From the NCBI GenBank assembly GCA_013362805.1, contig JABFVL010000036.1, forward strand, positions 54,171 through 118,170: DNA of 64,000 bases, given 5' to 3'. Every line of letters begins with the position of its first letter. The first letter of the stretch is position 1. Source of the DNA: Mycobacteriales bacterium. Lineage in GTDB: Bacteria; Actinomycetota; Actinomycetes; Mycobacteriales; QHCE01. The notes under the pieces are model-generated. The model was given only the letters and a program-made list of their open reading frames with translations. It did no database searches and was not told the origin of the DNA. Shown here in pieces: positions 28,709-36,970 of the stretch. The position numbers and the translations under genes were made by a program.

Positions 28709-28893
28709 GGGAAAGCCTTCTAGAATCCGGGCAATTAGTCTTATTTCTATATCTTCTAACTAGTTCTCGGGTCAAGAAATTGTGTGGCTTAGTGTATGCA
28801 CGTCGCCTGCAAAATAGCTTTGTTTAGCTATACCAGTTCACACTCGGCATATACACGGAAAACTAATAACATCCACATGACAAAGGATTAAAT
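28709..28893. promoter_or_regulatory. divergent promoter region between PKS3 and the type II thioesterase
   Basis: This 185-bp AT-rich segment is the only sizeable gap in the cluster and must hold the promoter of the nine-gene minus-strand operon and that of the thioesterase/VOC pair. No single promoter hexamer pair stands out with certainty. The inverted repeat at 28814-28831 lies inside it. Confidence 0.7.
28814..28831. promoter_or_regulatory. inverted repeat, candidate operator of the PKS cluster
   Basis: ATAGCT-N6-AGCTAT is a perfect 6-bp inverted repeat with a 6-bp spacer, about 105 bp upstream of PKS3 and 63 bp upstream of the thioesterase gene. A dimeric regulator could bind here and control both directions. 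No regulator gene is present in the window, so the binding protein is unknown. Confidence 0.4.
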
Positions 28894-29649
28894 GTGGCCG
28901 ATTCAGCGACATCAATAGCACTTTGGCTACGCAAGTATCACGAGGCACGCCAGGGCGCTCCACAGCTGGTGGTGTTCCCACACGCGGGTGGTTCCGCCAG
29001 TTTTTACACTCCGCTTTCCCGCGCGCTCAGTCCACAACTCGACGTGTACGCGGTTCAGTATCCCGGACGGCAAGACCGGCGCAATGAACCCTTCATCCCG
29101 ACAATGAGAGACCTAGCCGACACAATTGCCCCGATTTTGACAGATTTTTCAACCGGGCCACTTACCCTATATGGACACAGCCTCGGCGCGATTCTCGCGT
29201 TTGAAGTGGCGGTCCGCCTCAGCCCCAATGTGTCGATAGCCCATCTTTTCGCCTCAGGCGCAAGGCCTCCGGCCGCCCACCGTCGCGGAACACTTCACTT
29301 GCAAAGCGACGCGGCGGTTCTAGCGGAGGTGCGCGAAATGAGCGGAACCCAAGCGAGCCTTCTCGATGACAAAGAAGTCCAACAAATGGTGCTACCGGCC
29401 TTGCGGAACGATTACCAAATATCAGAAACCTATGAATACACGCAACATGACGCATTGCCTTGCGCAATAACAACATTCAGCGGAAGCGAAGATCCAAAGA
29501 TCGACGCTCACTCAATGAGCGACTGGGCCCGACACACAACGGATCAACACAGCGAACACACCTTTCCAGGTGGCCACTTTTTCATCACCGAACACTGGGC
29601 TCGGGTCGCCTCGATCATCAGACAACAATCCATCAAAAATCAACGCTAA
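28894..29649 (+). CDS. type II (editing) thioesterase
   Basis: A 251-aa free-standing thioesterase of the GrsT/TEII group. FPHAGGSASFY near residue 28 and the YPGRQDR block are typical; the nucleophile Ser is in GHSLG, and the catalytic His is in GGHFF near the end. Such enzymes remove stalled or wrongly primed acyl groups from PKS and carrier-protein pantetheine arms. Because no PKS here has its own thioesterase, a direct role in release cannot be excluded, though family practice favours editing. The GTG start has an AAAGGA site. It is transcribed away from PKS3 with the VOC gene 72 bp downstream. Confidence 0.93.
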   Translation: MADSATSIALWLRKYHEARQGAPQLVVFPHAGGSASFYTPLSRALSPQLDVYAVQYPGRQDRRNEPFIPTMRDLADTIAPILTDFSTGPLTLYGHSLGAILAFEVAVRLSPNVSIAHLFASGARPPAAHRRGTLHLQSDAAVLAEVREMSGTQASLLDDKEVQQMVLPALRNDYQISETYEYTQHDALPCAITTFSGSEDPKIDAHSMSDWARHTTDQHSEHTFPGGHFFITEHWARVASIIRQQSIKNQR

Positions 29650-29721
29650 AACTATGCGAACGACGGCATATCTCAGTAGCCTGCACGCAACGTATGCAAG
29701 CAACGCAATAGGAGCGCACAC

Positions 29722-30168
29722 ATGGCCGTATTACCGCAACTTGGACCGGTACATCACGTACGACTCACGGTGTCCGATGTCGCCAAATCACGAGCTTTCT
29801 ATACCGAAGTGCTCGGGCTCGAAGTCGCAATGGACGGCCCTCCCCCCAAGGACGATCCACACTACGAGCTCACCGTGGAAAACCTGCAAGGCGGGATTGT
29901 GCTCACCAATGGCACCATGCTGCTCGGGCTGCGCCCCATGGACGCGGGGAATCTCGAAAACAGAGACAGCTTCACACCCTTTCGCGCCGGCCTAGACCAC
30001 CTCAGCTTCTCGGTGGGCAGCCGTGAAGATCTAGAAGCCGCCGCCATCGCCCTTGACAAAATCGGCGTATCGCGCGGAGAACTCGCCGATCTGCCGATGT
30101 TCGGCATCGCGGTCCTTCCCATCCAAGATCCTGATGGCATTCAGCTAGAGCTAACCGCTCCCCTGTAA
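29722..30168 (+). CDS. VOC-family (glyoxalase/bleomycin-resistance fold) protein
   Basis: A 148-aa protein with two beta-alpha-beta-beta-beta halves: HHVRLTVSD and AFYTEVLGLEV at the N-terminus, LDHLSFSVGS in the middle, and DPDGIQLELTAPL at the end. The metal-binding His and Glu positions of the VOC fold appear to be kept. The family includes glyoxalase I, extradiol dioxygenases, and drug-binding resistance proteins. Its place behind the thioesterase at the edge of the cluster suggests self-resistance or a late tailoring step, but the substrate is unknown. The start has an AGGAG site 8 nt before the ATG. Confidence 0.85.
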   Translation: MAVLPQLGPVHHVRLTVSDVAKSRAFYTEVLGLEVAMDGPPPKDDPHYELTVENLQGGIVLTNGTMLLGLRPMDAGNLENRDSFTPFRAGLDHLSFSVGSREDLEAAAIALDKIGVSRGELADLPMFGIAVLPIQDPDGIQLELTAPL

Positions 30169-30176
30169 AAGCGCAA

Positions 30177-30203
30177 TGGGGGTATGTGCCGAGCATGCCC
30201 CCA
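30177..30203. terminator. bidirectional hairpin terminator
   Basis: TGGGGGTATG and CATGCCCCCA pair as a 10-bp stem with one wobble around a 7-nt loop. It fills the gap between the convergent VOC and DUF3037 genes and marks the right border of the biosynthetic cluster. Confidence 0.75.
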
Positions 30204-30204
30204 A

Positions 30205-30573
30205 CTAGCGCACCAGCACCCGCCACAAACGCTCAAGCTCAGCCCCAGGATCCTGCGTCAACCCCGTATGCACCGGCCCAGGCTGCACAATCGTGCTGCT
30301 TGGCGCGGTAAGCCACCGAAACCGTTGCCCTGGCGACAAATCAGCCGTCGGCCCAGCCCCCTCACACGAGCGCTCCCACGAAGCAAGTGCTCGATCAAGA
30401 TCGTGTATATCCACAGTGGAATCCAGGGCCCGCAACCGCTCGGCGTTTATGTAAGTTCGAGCGCCCAAAAAACTCGCCTGTTGGCAGTACAACAAGACGC
30501 CGATATTCATGCACTCACCACGAAGCAGACTCGGCACCACCTTGATGGAGGCGTATTCATACATCTGGTTCAT
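30205..30573 (-). CDS. DUF3037 family protein
   Basis: A 122-aa protein beginning MNQMYEYASIKVVPSL, with the conserved EC-NIGVLLYC stretch of DUF3037. The biochemical role is unknown. It overlaps the upstream HipA-like gene by 4 nt, an arrangement that recurs in other bacteria (DUF3037 next to a HipA-like kinase), so the two probably work together. I see no catalytic motif of its own. Confidence 0.85.
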   Translation of the reverse strand: MNQMYEYASIKVVPSLLRGECMNIGVLLYCQQASFLGARTYINAERLRALDSTVDIHDLDRALASWERSCEGAGPTADLSPGQRFRWLTAPSSTIVQPGPVHTGLTQDPGAELERLWRVLVR

Positions 30574-31319
30574 GCGGCACTGTCCAAGTTAGGAAACCAA
30601 GCGGGAGCGGCTTTCAAACGCTCCGTAAGATACGTCACGTATCTGTCCCGCTGCGCATCCGGGCCCTCCCCCAGCCATTGCTCGGGCACCAAAGCTACGA
30701 CCTCGTTCAACAGCTCACTCGTGACAATGTCACGAAACCTCTCATGAGTCTGGGCCAGCGAATTCACATGTGGTGCCATCACATGCCCGCGCGCATCGTA
30801 TGGCCGCTGCGCGAACTCCGCGACCGGCCCCCAATTATGTTGGAAAGTCAATGTTGCGCCATGGTCGATCAACCACACATGACCGTGCCACCACAGCAGA
30901 TTTGGATTGCGCCAACTGCGGTCGACATTGTTGGTCCAGGCGTCCAGCCACAACAAGTTCGCGGCGAATTTTGGTTCCGGCGCGAATGCTGTCGCGTCAT
31001 AGCTCAGCGCGCCGGGCAAAAAGTCACTGCCCAAGTTCCGCCCAACGCTGGCCCGCAACAAATCTTGAATTTCCTGGTCGGGCTCGGCCGGGGCAAGCGC
31101 GCCATCGAGTTCCACAGTGACCAAAGTGGGCACCCGGAATTCCAATCTGCGAGCGATTTCCGACGTTATAACCTCGGCTACCAACGCTTTAGGCCCTTGC
31201 CCGGCACCAGTAAATTTGACGACATAAGTGCCAAGATCGTCGGTCTCAATAAGGCCGGGAAGTGAGCCACCTTCGCGGAGCGGCGCCACATATCGCAGCG
31301 CGGCGACATCAACAAGCAT
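30570..31319 (-). CDS. HipA-like kinase family protein (HipA_2)
   Basis: A 249-aa protein with a compact kinase-like core. YVVKF near residue 32 supplies a Lys35 candidate for ATP binding; LDAWTNNVDR (Asp126, Asn130/131) looks like a catalytic loop, and WLIDHGA (Asp152) like a DFG-equivalent metal site. It is shorter than HipA toxins and lacks an upstream HipB-like antitoxin gene. The coupled partner is the DUF3037 protein. The substrate is unknown; calling it a toxin would go beyond the evidence. Start is ATG. Confidence 0.8.
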   Translation of the reverse strand: MLVDVAALRYVAPLREGGSLPGLIETDDLGTYVVKFTGAGQGPKALVAEVITSEIARRLEFRVPTLVTVELDGALAPAEPDQEIQDLLRASVGRNLGSDFLPGALSYDATAFAPEPKFAANLLWLDAWTNNVDRSWRNPNLLWWHGHVWLIDHGATLTFQHNWGPVAEFAQRPYDARGHVMAPHVNSLAQTHERFRDIVTSELLNEVVALVPEQWLGEGPDAQRDRYVTYLTERLKAAPAWFPNLDSAA

Positions 31320-31341
31320 GGATCTACCCTAAGACAACTGT

Positions 31342-32079
31342 CTACCTAAATCGGCGCAGCATAACCCAGGTCATCCAGGCCGCGAAAAACGTCAAACCCA
31401 GATAAAGGCTGAAACCGCCGAAGCTAAACAATGTTCCATAGAGCAGCGCCGAGCGCGCCATCAAAATGAGACTCACAACAATCGCGGCGATCGACAACGC
31501 CAAGCCACGCTTGCTGCTGTAGCGGATGAGGTGATACGCCATTATTCCGATCACAAAACCGGCCGGTGGGAAAACCAACGCGAGGAACGCTGCCGCAATG
31601 GCCCACCACGACCACGACGATGCCGGCACATTGGCTGTGGGGCGTCGACTGCCCGCGTAATAGTTCGGCGGCGTGTACGTCTGCGCGTATTCATAGTTGT
31701 AGGTGGGAGGCGGGTCATAGCGAGTAAACGTGCTTTGCGCCGCATCCCAGGCGTGCGCGTTGGGCGACTCATGTTCTGGTGCCGATGCCGCATGGTAGTC
31801 AGCCCAGGTGTCATGCTCCGGTTGAGTTTGCATGAATTGCGCGTAGGCGGCGGCCTGCACCCTCGCGTCGTACTCAGCGCGCAGTAAATCATCGAGCAGC
31901 ACATCACGAGCGGCGTTCAGCAATTTCGCGGCTTCTTCACTGCCACCCGGGGCGTCGGGATGGCGTTGCCGGATCAAGCGCCGATGCGCGCTGGCGATAG
32001 TGGCGTCATCGGCGTCGGCGGCCACGCCCAAAACCTCATACGGATTCGCCCCATCGAGGCTACGCAATTGGCTGGACAT
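31342..32079 (-). CDS. J-domain membrane protein
   Basis: The N-terminal J domain (about 10-75) carries the HPD motif at 40-42, the part that stimulates DnaK ATPase. A linker of about 75 residues rich in Tyr, Thr and Pro follows, then a hydrophobic C-terminus with about three membrane helices (from SSWSWWAIAAAF onward). The start chosen is the ATG at 32079, preceded by GGGAG; an ATG eleven codons upstream is possible. It probably recruits Hsp70 to the membrane. It is not one of the classical DnaJ proteins, as it lacks the zinc-finger and C-terminal substrate domains. Confidence 0.82.
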   Translation of the reverse strand: MSSQLRSLDGANPYEVLGVAADADDATIASAHRRLIRQRHPDAPGGSEEAAKLLNAARDVLLDDLLRAEYDARVQAAAYAQFMQTQPEHDTWADYHAASAPEHESPNAHAWDAAQSTFTRYDPPPTYNYEYAQTYTPPNYYAGSRRPTANVPASSWSWWAIAAAFLALVFPPAGFVIGIMAYHLIRYSSKRGLALSIAAIVVSLILMARSALLYGTLFSFGGFSLYLGLTFFAAWMTWVMLRRFR

Positions 32080-32259
32080 GTCGCTCCCATCATCCCGACG
32101 ACAAACCGCCATCGGCTTCCCTCGCCGATGTTATCGAGGTAAACCCCATCGATGAACGCATATAAGCAGTTGTGTTGTGCCGCAATGCCCATATATTTTC
32201 CTAAGCCCTTCGGCCAGTCCCCCGCTTCGTTGCCGCTCACGTTCTCTTAGGCTTATTCA

Positions 32260-32964
32260 GTGCATGCGATGGAAAGCTCAGCTGGAGAACTTACCGACGA
32301 TCAACTCGCGAATTTGTATCAAGTTCCCACAGCGACACATACATTTGTGCGCGCCAATTTCGTCAGTAGCTTGGACGGATCCATCGCGATCGACGGGCAT
32401 TCAGCGGGTCTGTCCAATGCCGCTGACATGCGCGTTTTTCGGCTTTTGCGGGACGCCTGCGATGCGGTTCTCGTGGGCGCGGGCACCTTTCGCGTAGAAG
32501 ACTACCGACCGCTACGGCTGAACCCCCAGCGAAGGGAAAAAAGGATTGGTGTCGGCAAAACGGAATACCCCACCTTGGTAGTGGTAAGCCGCTCCGGCGC
32601 TTTGGACCCCACCGCCCAGGCATTCACCCAAGCGCCAGTCCGACCGATTGTCATCACCAACGCCGATGCTGACCAGCTCAAAGGCGTCGCGGATGTGATC
32701 GCCACCGAAGATTTGCGTGACGCACTCACCCAGCTAGCCGATCGTGGGCTCAACCATATTTTGTGCGAGGGCGGCCCCCACCTTTTGCGAAGTCTGATCG
32801 ACGTTGACGCTGTGGACGAGCTGTGTCTTACCTTGTCAGCACAACTCGTCGGGGCCAGCGCCACCCTGACTGGTCCGGCTTCTCTGCCGCCACGGCATGC
32901 GAAACTGCGCCATGTACTGCGGGACGCCGATACGCTGCTGCTCAGATATGCGCTCGACCGCTAA
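32260..32964 (+). CDS. RibD C-terminal-type pyrimidine/dihydrofolate reductase family protein
   Basis: A 234-aa protein of the RibD_C/DHFR-like fold: NFVSSLDGSIAIDG near the N-terminus (substrate loop), DAVLVGAGTFR (NADPH-binding Gly turn) and ILCEGGPHLL in the C-terminal half. Relatives reduce the ribosyl side chain in riboflavin biosynthesis, but there is no deaminase domain and no other rib gene nearby, so the substrate is open. The start is GTG at 32260; an ATG three codons later is equally possible. No strong ribosome-binding site is seen. Confidence 0.82.
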   Translation: MHAMESSAGELTDDQLANLYQVPTATHTFVRANFVSSLDGSIAIDGHSAGLSNAADMRVFRLLRDACDAVLVGAGTFRVEDYRPLRLNPQRREKRIGVGKTEYPTLVVVSRSGALDPTAQAFTQAPVRPIVITNADADQLKGVADVIATEDLRDALTQLADRGLNHILCEGGPHLLRSLIDVDAVDELCLTLSAQLVGASATLTGPASLPPRHAKLRHVLRDADTLLLRYALDR

Positions 32965-32999
32965 GCTAGCGGCCCAATCCGACCCCGCGAGGAATGTTC

Positions 33000-34523
33000 A
33001 TGAATCGTCGCATAACCGCCGCAACCATTGCGCTGCTCCTCACGCTCACCGCCTGCGGTACCTCGAGCGTGGACGGCGAATTCAAGGAAAGCGGCGGCGG
33101 CGCCGGTTCTGTCAGCTGGGAAAACTGCGTGGACGTCGTCGACGAAGCCACCGGGACGAACAACGCTGACGACTTCACGGTCGAATGCGGTGATCTCACC
33201 GTCCCACGAGATTGGAACGATCCCGACGGAGGCACAACAACAGTCGCGCTCATCAGATTGCGTTCCAAAGAGCAAGAAGATCGCATCGGCTCACTCTTGA
33301 TGAACCCCGGCGGACCGGGCGCATCAGGGATCGAACTGGCATCCGTGACGCCCCTACTTGTTCCCGAAGAGATCTACAAGCGCTTCGACATCATCGGGTT
33401 CGATCCCAGAGGTGTGGGCGAATCAGATCCGGTGCGCTGCGCCGACGATGAGTTTAAGGACGAAACCATCGCCGCCGACCCTGACCCTCGTGAGGAACAG
33501 GCCTATCAGACCGCGGTATCCAACGCCCGCGAATTTGTTCGAGGTTGCGAGAAAGACAAAGGGGATGCGCTAGCGACCATCAATACCGAACAAACCGCGC
33601 GCGATATGGATGCGATCCGTGAATCTGTTGGCGATGAAAAGCTTAACTATCTGGGCTACTCCTACGGCACCCTTCTAGGCTCGGTCTACGCACAGCTTTT
33701 CCCCGACCGAATTCGCGCCATGGTGCTCGATGGCGCGGTTGACCCGTCGCTGGACGCGGTGGCATCGAGTGAGGGGCAAGCCGCGGGCTTTGAACGCGCA
33801 TTCAACAACTTCGCGCAAAACTGCCAGCAACGGGGCACCCGGTGCAAAGTTGGGCCAGACGCCCGTGCAACAGTCAACCGGCTTCTCGATGAGGTTCGCG
33901 CACAACCTCTTGAATCAGACGATGGACGAACCGTCACCTCTGGGCATGTGCTTTACGCGGTGGTGAGTTCGCTTTACAACCAGGCGTCATGGGGAACCTT
34001 GGAAAGGGGGCTGGTCAGTCTTGATGAAGGCGATCCCGACCAAATCTTGGAACTTGCCGACTCGTACTCAGGTCGCGATGAAGACGGCGAATACGACAAC
34101 TCCAGTGACGCGAACACCACTGTCAACTGCGTTGATAGCGCGCAAAGCCCGGTCACTCCCGAGCAGGTGCGGGGATTGCAAGAACAATGGCGAGCCAAAT
34201 ATCCACTGTTCGGAGCACCACTAGCCATGACCCTATTGACCTGCACCGACTGGCCTGAACTCGCTCGTGACCCATATCCGGTGGGCGAGGCCGTCGGAGC
34301 GCCACCAATCATGGTCGTCGGGACCACCGGCGACCCCGCCACCCCTTATGAAAACACCGCCAAACTCGCCCAAGGCCTCGGCAGCGGCTTTGTCGTCACC
34401 CAGCAAGGAGAAGGACATACTTCTTATCCCCAGGCGAGCAACTGCGTGCGGGACGTGGTTAATGCATACCTTTTGGAGCTGGAAGTACCCGAAGGTGAAG
34501 TCACCTGCGCACCTCGGCGCTAG
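33000..34523 (+). CDS. secreted lipoprotein alpha/beta hydrolase, TAP-like peptidase
   Basis: A 507-aa exported hydrolase of the tripeptidyl aminopeptidase (SlpD/SlpE-like) group. A lipoprotein signal ends in LTAC with the lipidated Cys at 19. The oxyanion region NPGGPGASG and the nucleophile elbow GYSYGT are characteristic; the acid is in GTTGDPATP and the His in GEGHTSY, within a TAP-like C-terminal domain rich in Cys. It should trim N-terminal peptides outside the cell. The start at 33000 is preferred over the ATG two codons earlier because the GAGGA site is then correctly spaced. Confidence 0.93.
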   Translation: MNRRITAATIALLLTLTACGTSSVDGEFKESGGGAGSVSWENCVDVVDEATGTNNADDFTVECGDLTVPRDWNDPDGGTTTVALIRLRSKEQEDRIGSLLMNPGGPGASGIELASVTPLLVPEEIYKRFDIIGFDPRGVGESDPVRCADDEFKDETIAADPDPREEQAYQTAVSNAREFVRGCEKDKGDALATINTEQTARDMDAIRESVGDEKLNYLGYSYGTLLGSVYAQLFPDRIRAMVLDGAVDPSLDAVASSEGQAAGFERAFNNFAQNCQQRGTRCKVGPDARATVNRLLDEVRAQPLESDDGRTVTSGHVLYAVVSSLYNQASWGTLERGLVSLDEGDPDQILELADSYSGRDEDGEYDNSSDANTTVNCVDSAQSPVTPEQVRGLQEQWRAKYPLFGAPLAMTLLTCTDWPELARDPYPVGEAVGAPPIMVVGTTGDPATPYENTAKLAQGLGSGFVVTQQGEGHTSYPQASNCVRDVVNAYLLELEVPEGEVTCAPRR

Positions 34524-34566
34524 GCGGCGCATCCCGGGCAGCCGCAACAACATAAAGTCATCACTT

Positions 34567-36297
34567 GTGTGGAAGCAAATAGCGATCTTGGCGATGTGCG
34601 CGACCGCGCTCGTGGCGTGCCGAACCACGCCCGAACAACCCCGTCAAGTTCGCATCCACGATATTCAAGGCGCCGAGCATATTTCGCCGCTGAACGGCAA
34701 AGCGGTAAAAGGCGTGCCTGGCGTGGTCACCGCTGTGGCGGATCAAGGCTTCTGGCTTCAGGACCCCACCGCCGACGCCGATCCCCAGACAAGTGAAGGC
34801 ATTTATGTCTTTACCAGGCACAAACCCAAGGTGAAAGCGGGCGACGCGCTATTGGTCGCCGGCACTGTTTCAGAACATCGGCCTGGGGGCGATGCCAATT
34901 TGACCATTACTGAGATAACCAAGGCGCAATATCGACGCGCGGGGGTAGGCCAGCCGCCAGCCGCTATCCAGCTCGCCCAGCCAGCTGCCCACATTAGAGC
35001 CGATAAACCGGGCAATGTCGAAAAGTCCACAAAGTTTGACCCTAAACAAAACGCTATGGACTACGCCGAAACAACGGAAGGAATGCTTGTCACGGGCGGA
35101 CCATGCACTGTTGTCGGGGCGGGGCGCGGCAAACAGCTCGTTGTTCTCCCCCACGCGCATACAGCGAACCGCACCGAGCGGGGAGGCGTTCTCCAAACGA
35201 CCGAAAACACAAACACCGCTCGGCTTCACATCAGCGATATGCGCGACACGCTACCAAAGGCCGACGTCGGTGCCGAGCTTCCCGAGGTCACCGGCGTCCA
35301 GCATTACTCAGCGGGCAACTACGTCATCGTCCCCACCAAAAAGTTGCGGCCAACGCCCTCGAATTTGGCCCGAGAAACGGCATCGGGCAATGACTCCACA
35401 CTTAACATCGCCTCGTTCAACCTCAACAACCTCGACCCGCATGATTCGCCAGCGGCATTTCAAACCAGAGCCGAGACAATCGTGAACGCGCTCAAAACCC
35501 CAGACATCGTGGTCGTTGAGGAAGTGCAAGATAACTCCGGGCCCCGCGACGACAAAACAGTCGCCGCGAACCATACCTATGAAGCGTTGATCGCCGCGAT
35601 TGCCAGCGCGGGCGGCCCGCAATACGAGTTTCGCCAGGTCAACCCTCGTGATAATGCCGATGGAGGCGAGGGCGGCGGCAACATCCGCACCGGATTCTTG
35701 TTCCGGCCAGATCGCGTGAGTTTCACTGACCGGCCCAGCGAGCGCCCCGCCACCGTCGTCACTTCCGGCGATGCGATTCAACTTTCCGCCTCCCCTGGCC
35801 GCATCGCACCGGAAGACAAAGCCTTTGAAGATAGCCGAAAGCCACTGGTCGGAGAGTTCGTCTTCGAGGGCCGCACAGTTTTCGTCACTGGGGTCCATTT
35901 TCGGGCTCGTGGGGCGGACGACCCGCTGTATGGGCGCCAACAGCCGCCCAAAATGGGGTCAAGTGAAGATCGGGAAAAACAAGCTGCTCTGGTGAATGGG
36001 TTTACTCAAAAAATCTTGGCCGCTGACCCGCAAGCCGCTGTGGTGGTTGTGGGAGATGTTAACGATTCGGACCACTCGCCCACTGCGAAGCAACTCGGTA
36101 AGGGCATGATCGCGTTGTCTGAGCAGCTTCCCGAAAACGACCGCTACAGCTTCATCTACCAGGGCAATGGTCAACTCTTGGATCAAGCTTTTATCAGTCC
36201 GGCGATTTCCGCCGAATACGACATCGTTCATTTGAACGCGGAATTTTCGAGTCAATCCAGCGACCACGATCCACAACTCATCAAAATTTCGCTCTAG
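34567..36297 (+). CDS. lipoprotein endonuclease/exonuclease/phosphatase-family nuclease
   Basis: A 576-aa exported protein. The GTG start gives a lipoprotein signal with lipobox LVAC (Cys18). Residues of about 35-140 form an OB-fold-like segment (GVPGVVTAV, FWLQDP), as in ExeM/NucH-type extracellular nucleases. The EEP catalytic domain follows (about 275-576): NLNNLD, VVEEVQD with the metal Glu, VVGDVND, and SSDHDP with the catalytic His. It most likely degrades extracellular DNA. The frame stays open upstream into the previous gene, but only GTG 34567 lies after that gene's stop, and no clear ribosome-binding site is seen. Confidence 0.87.
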   Translation: MWKQIAILAMCATALVACRTTPEQPRQVRIHDIQGAEHISPLNGKAVKGVPGVVTAVADQGFWLQDPTADADPQTSEGIYVFTRHKPKVKAGDALLVAGTVSEHRPGGDANLTITEITKAQYRRAGVGQPPAAIQLAQPAAHIRADKPGNVEKSTKFDPKQNAMDYAETTEGMLVTGGPCTVVGAGRGKQLVVLPHAHTANRTERGGVLQTTENTNTARLHISDMRDTLPKADVGAELPEVTGVQHYSAGNYVIVPTKKLRPTPSNLARETASGNDSTLNIASFNLNNLDPHDSPAAFQTRAETIVNALKTPDIVVVEEVQDNSGPRDDKTVAANHTYEALIAAIASAGGPQYEFRQVNPRDNADGGEGGGNIRTGFLFRPDRVSFTDRPSERPATVVTSGDAIQLSASPGRIAPEDKAFEDSRKPLVGEFVFEGRTVFVTGVHFRARGADDPLYGRQQPPKMGSSEDREKQAALVNGFTQKILAADPQAAVVVVGDVNDSDHSPTAKQLGKGMIALSEQLPENDRYSFIYQGNGQLLDQAFISPAISAEYDIVHLNAEFSSQSSDHDPQLIKISL

Positions 36298-36342
36298 TTG
36301 CCTCACCCGGAAAACGCGACTCAGCGAGGTACGGTGAGGAAT

Positions 36343-36744
36343 GTGACAGTAAACAAGACTGAAGAGCAGTGGCGAGAAGAGCTGAGCCCCGAGGAATATC
36401 GGGTGTTGCGTCAGGCTGGCACAGAGGCACCCTTTACCGGCGAATATGAGCACACCACGACAGTGGGCATCTACCGGTGCCGTGCTTGTAACGCTGAATT
36501 GTTCCGCTCGGAAACTAAATTCGATGCGAACTGCGGATGGCCCGCTTTTTACGAGCCGAGCAAATCCGAAGCGGTGCTGCTCATCCCAGACACGAGCTTG
36601 GGTCGGGTGCGCACAGAGGTGCGGTGCGCTAATTGCGGCTCGCACTTGGGCCACGTCTTTGAGGGCGAGGGCTTTGATACCCCCACCGATCAGCGCTATT
36701 GCATTAACTCGGTGAGCATGACCTTGGAACCCACCGGGGACTAG
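36343..36744 (+). CDS. msrB: peptide methionine (R)-S-oxide reductase
   Basis: A 133-aa MsrB. It shows the zinc-binding CRAC and CANC pairs, GWPAFY, and the catalytic RYCIN near the C-terminus. It reduces methionine-R-sulfoxide in proteins using thioredoxin. The start at GTG 36343 (VTVNKTEEQW) matches the usual N-terminus; an in-frame GTG three codons earlier and a TTG right after the previous stop are alternatives. It is followed after 4 bp by a small conserved gene. Confidence 0.95.
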   Translation: MTVNKTEEQWREELSPEEYRVLRQAGTEAPFTGEYEHTTTVGIYRCRACNAELFRSETKFDANCGWPAFYEPSKSEAVLLIPDTSLGRVRTEVRCANCGSHLGHVFEGEGFDTPTDQRYCINSVSMTLEPTGD

Positions 36745-36748
36745 CGCC

Positions 36749-36967
36749 ATGCCCGCACCGCACGGTTTCGAGTTTCGGGTTCAGGGGAACGATGTCGTCA
36801 TCTCACATCACGGCAAGTCGGTGACGACTCTGCGCGGTGAGCGCGCGGCTCGGTTTGTGCAAGAGGTGGATGCGGGCGATCCCCAACTTGTGATGGCACG
36901 CTGGACCGGAAATTACAAGCGTGGGAACGAACGCACAGCACGCTCGCACCCACGCAACGTGCGCTAA
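36749..36967 (+). CDS. small conserved actinobacterial protein
   Basis: A 72-aa protein without signal or membrane segment. HGFEFRVQGNDVVISHHGK and the C-terminal GNYKRGNERTARSHPR look like a conserved pattern I have seen in small actinobacterial proteins of unknown role. The basic C-terminus could bind nucleic acid. The ATG lies 4 bp after the msrB stop, so the pair is probably cotranscribed. Confidence 0.75.
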   Translation: MPAPHGFEFRVQGNDVVISHHGKSVTTLRGERAARFVQEVDAGDPQLVMARWTGNYKRGNERTARSHPRNVR

Positions 36968-36970
36968 CCG

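Noticed and set aside
30570..31319. HipBA-type toxin-antitoxin system
   Set aside because: No HipB-like DNA-binding gene is present, and the protein is much shorter than HipA; the DUF3037 partner defines a different pair.
34267..34566. Upstream extension of the EEP nuclease frame into the preceding gene
   Set aside because: It would overlap the TAP-like peptidase by over 250 bp and bury the lipoprotein signal; GTG 34567 gives a clean signal peptide.
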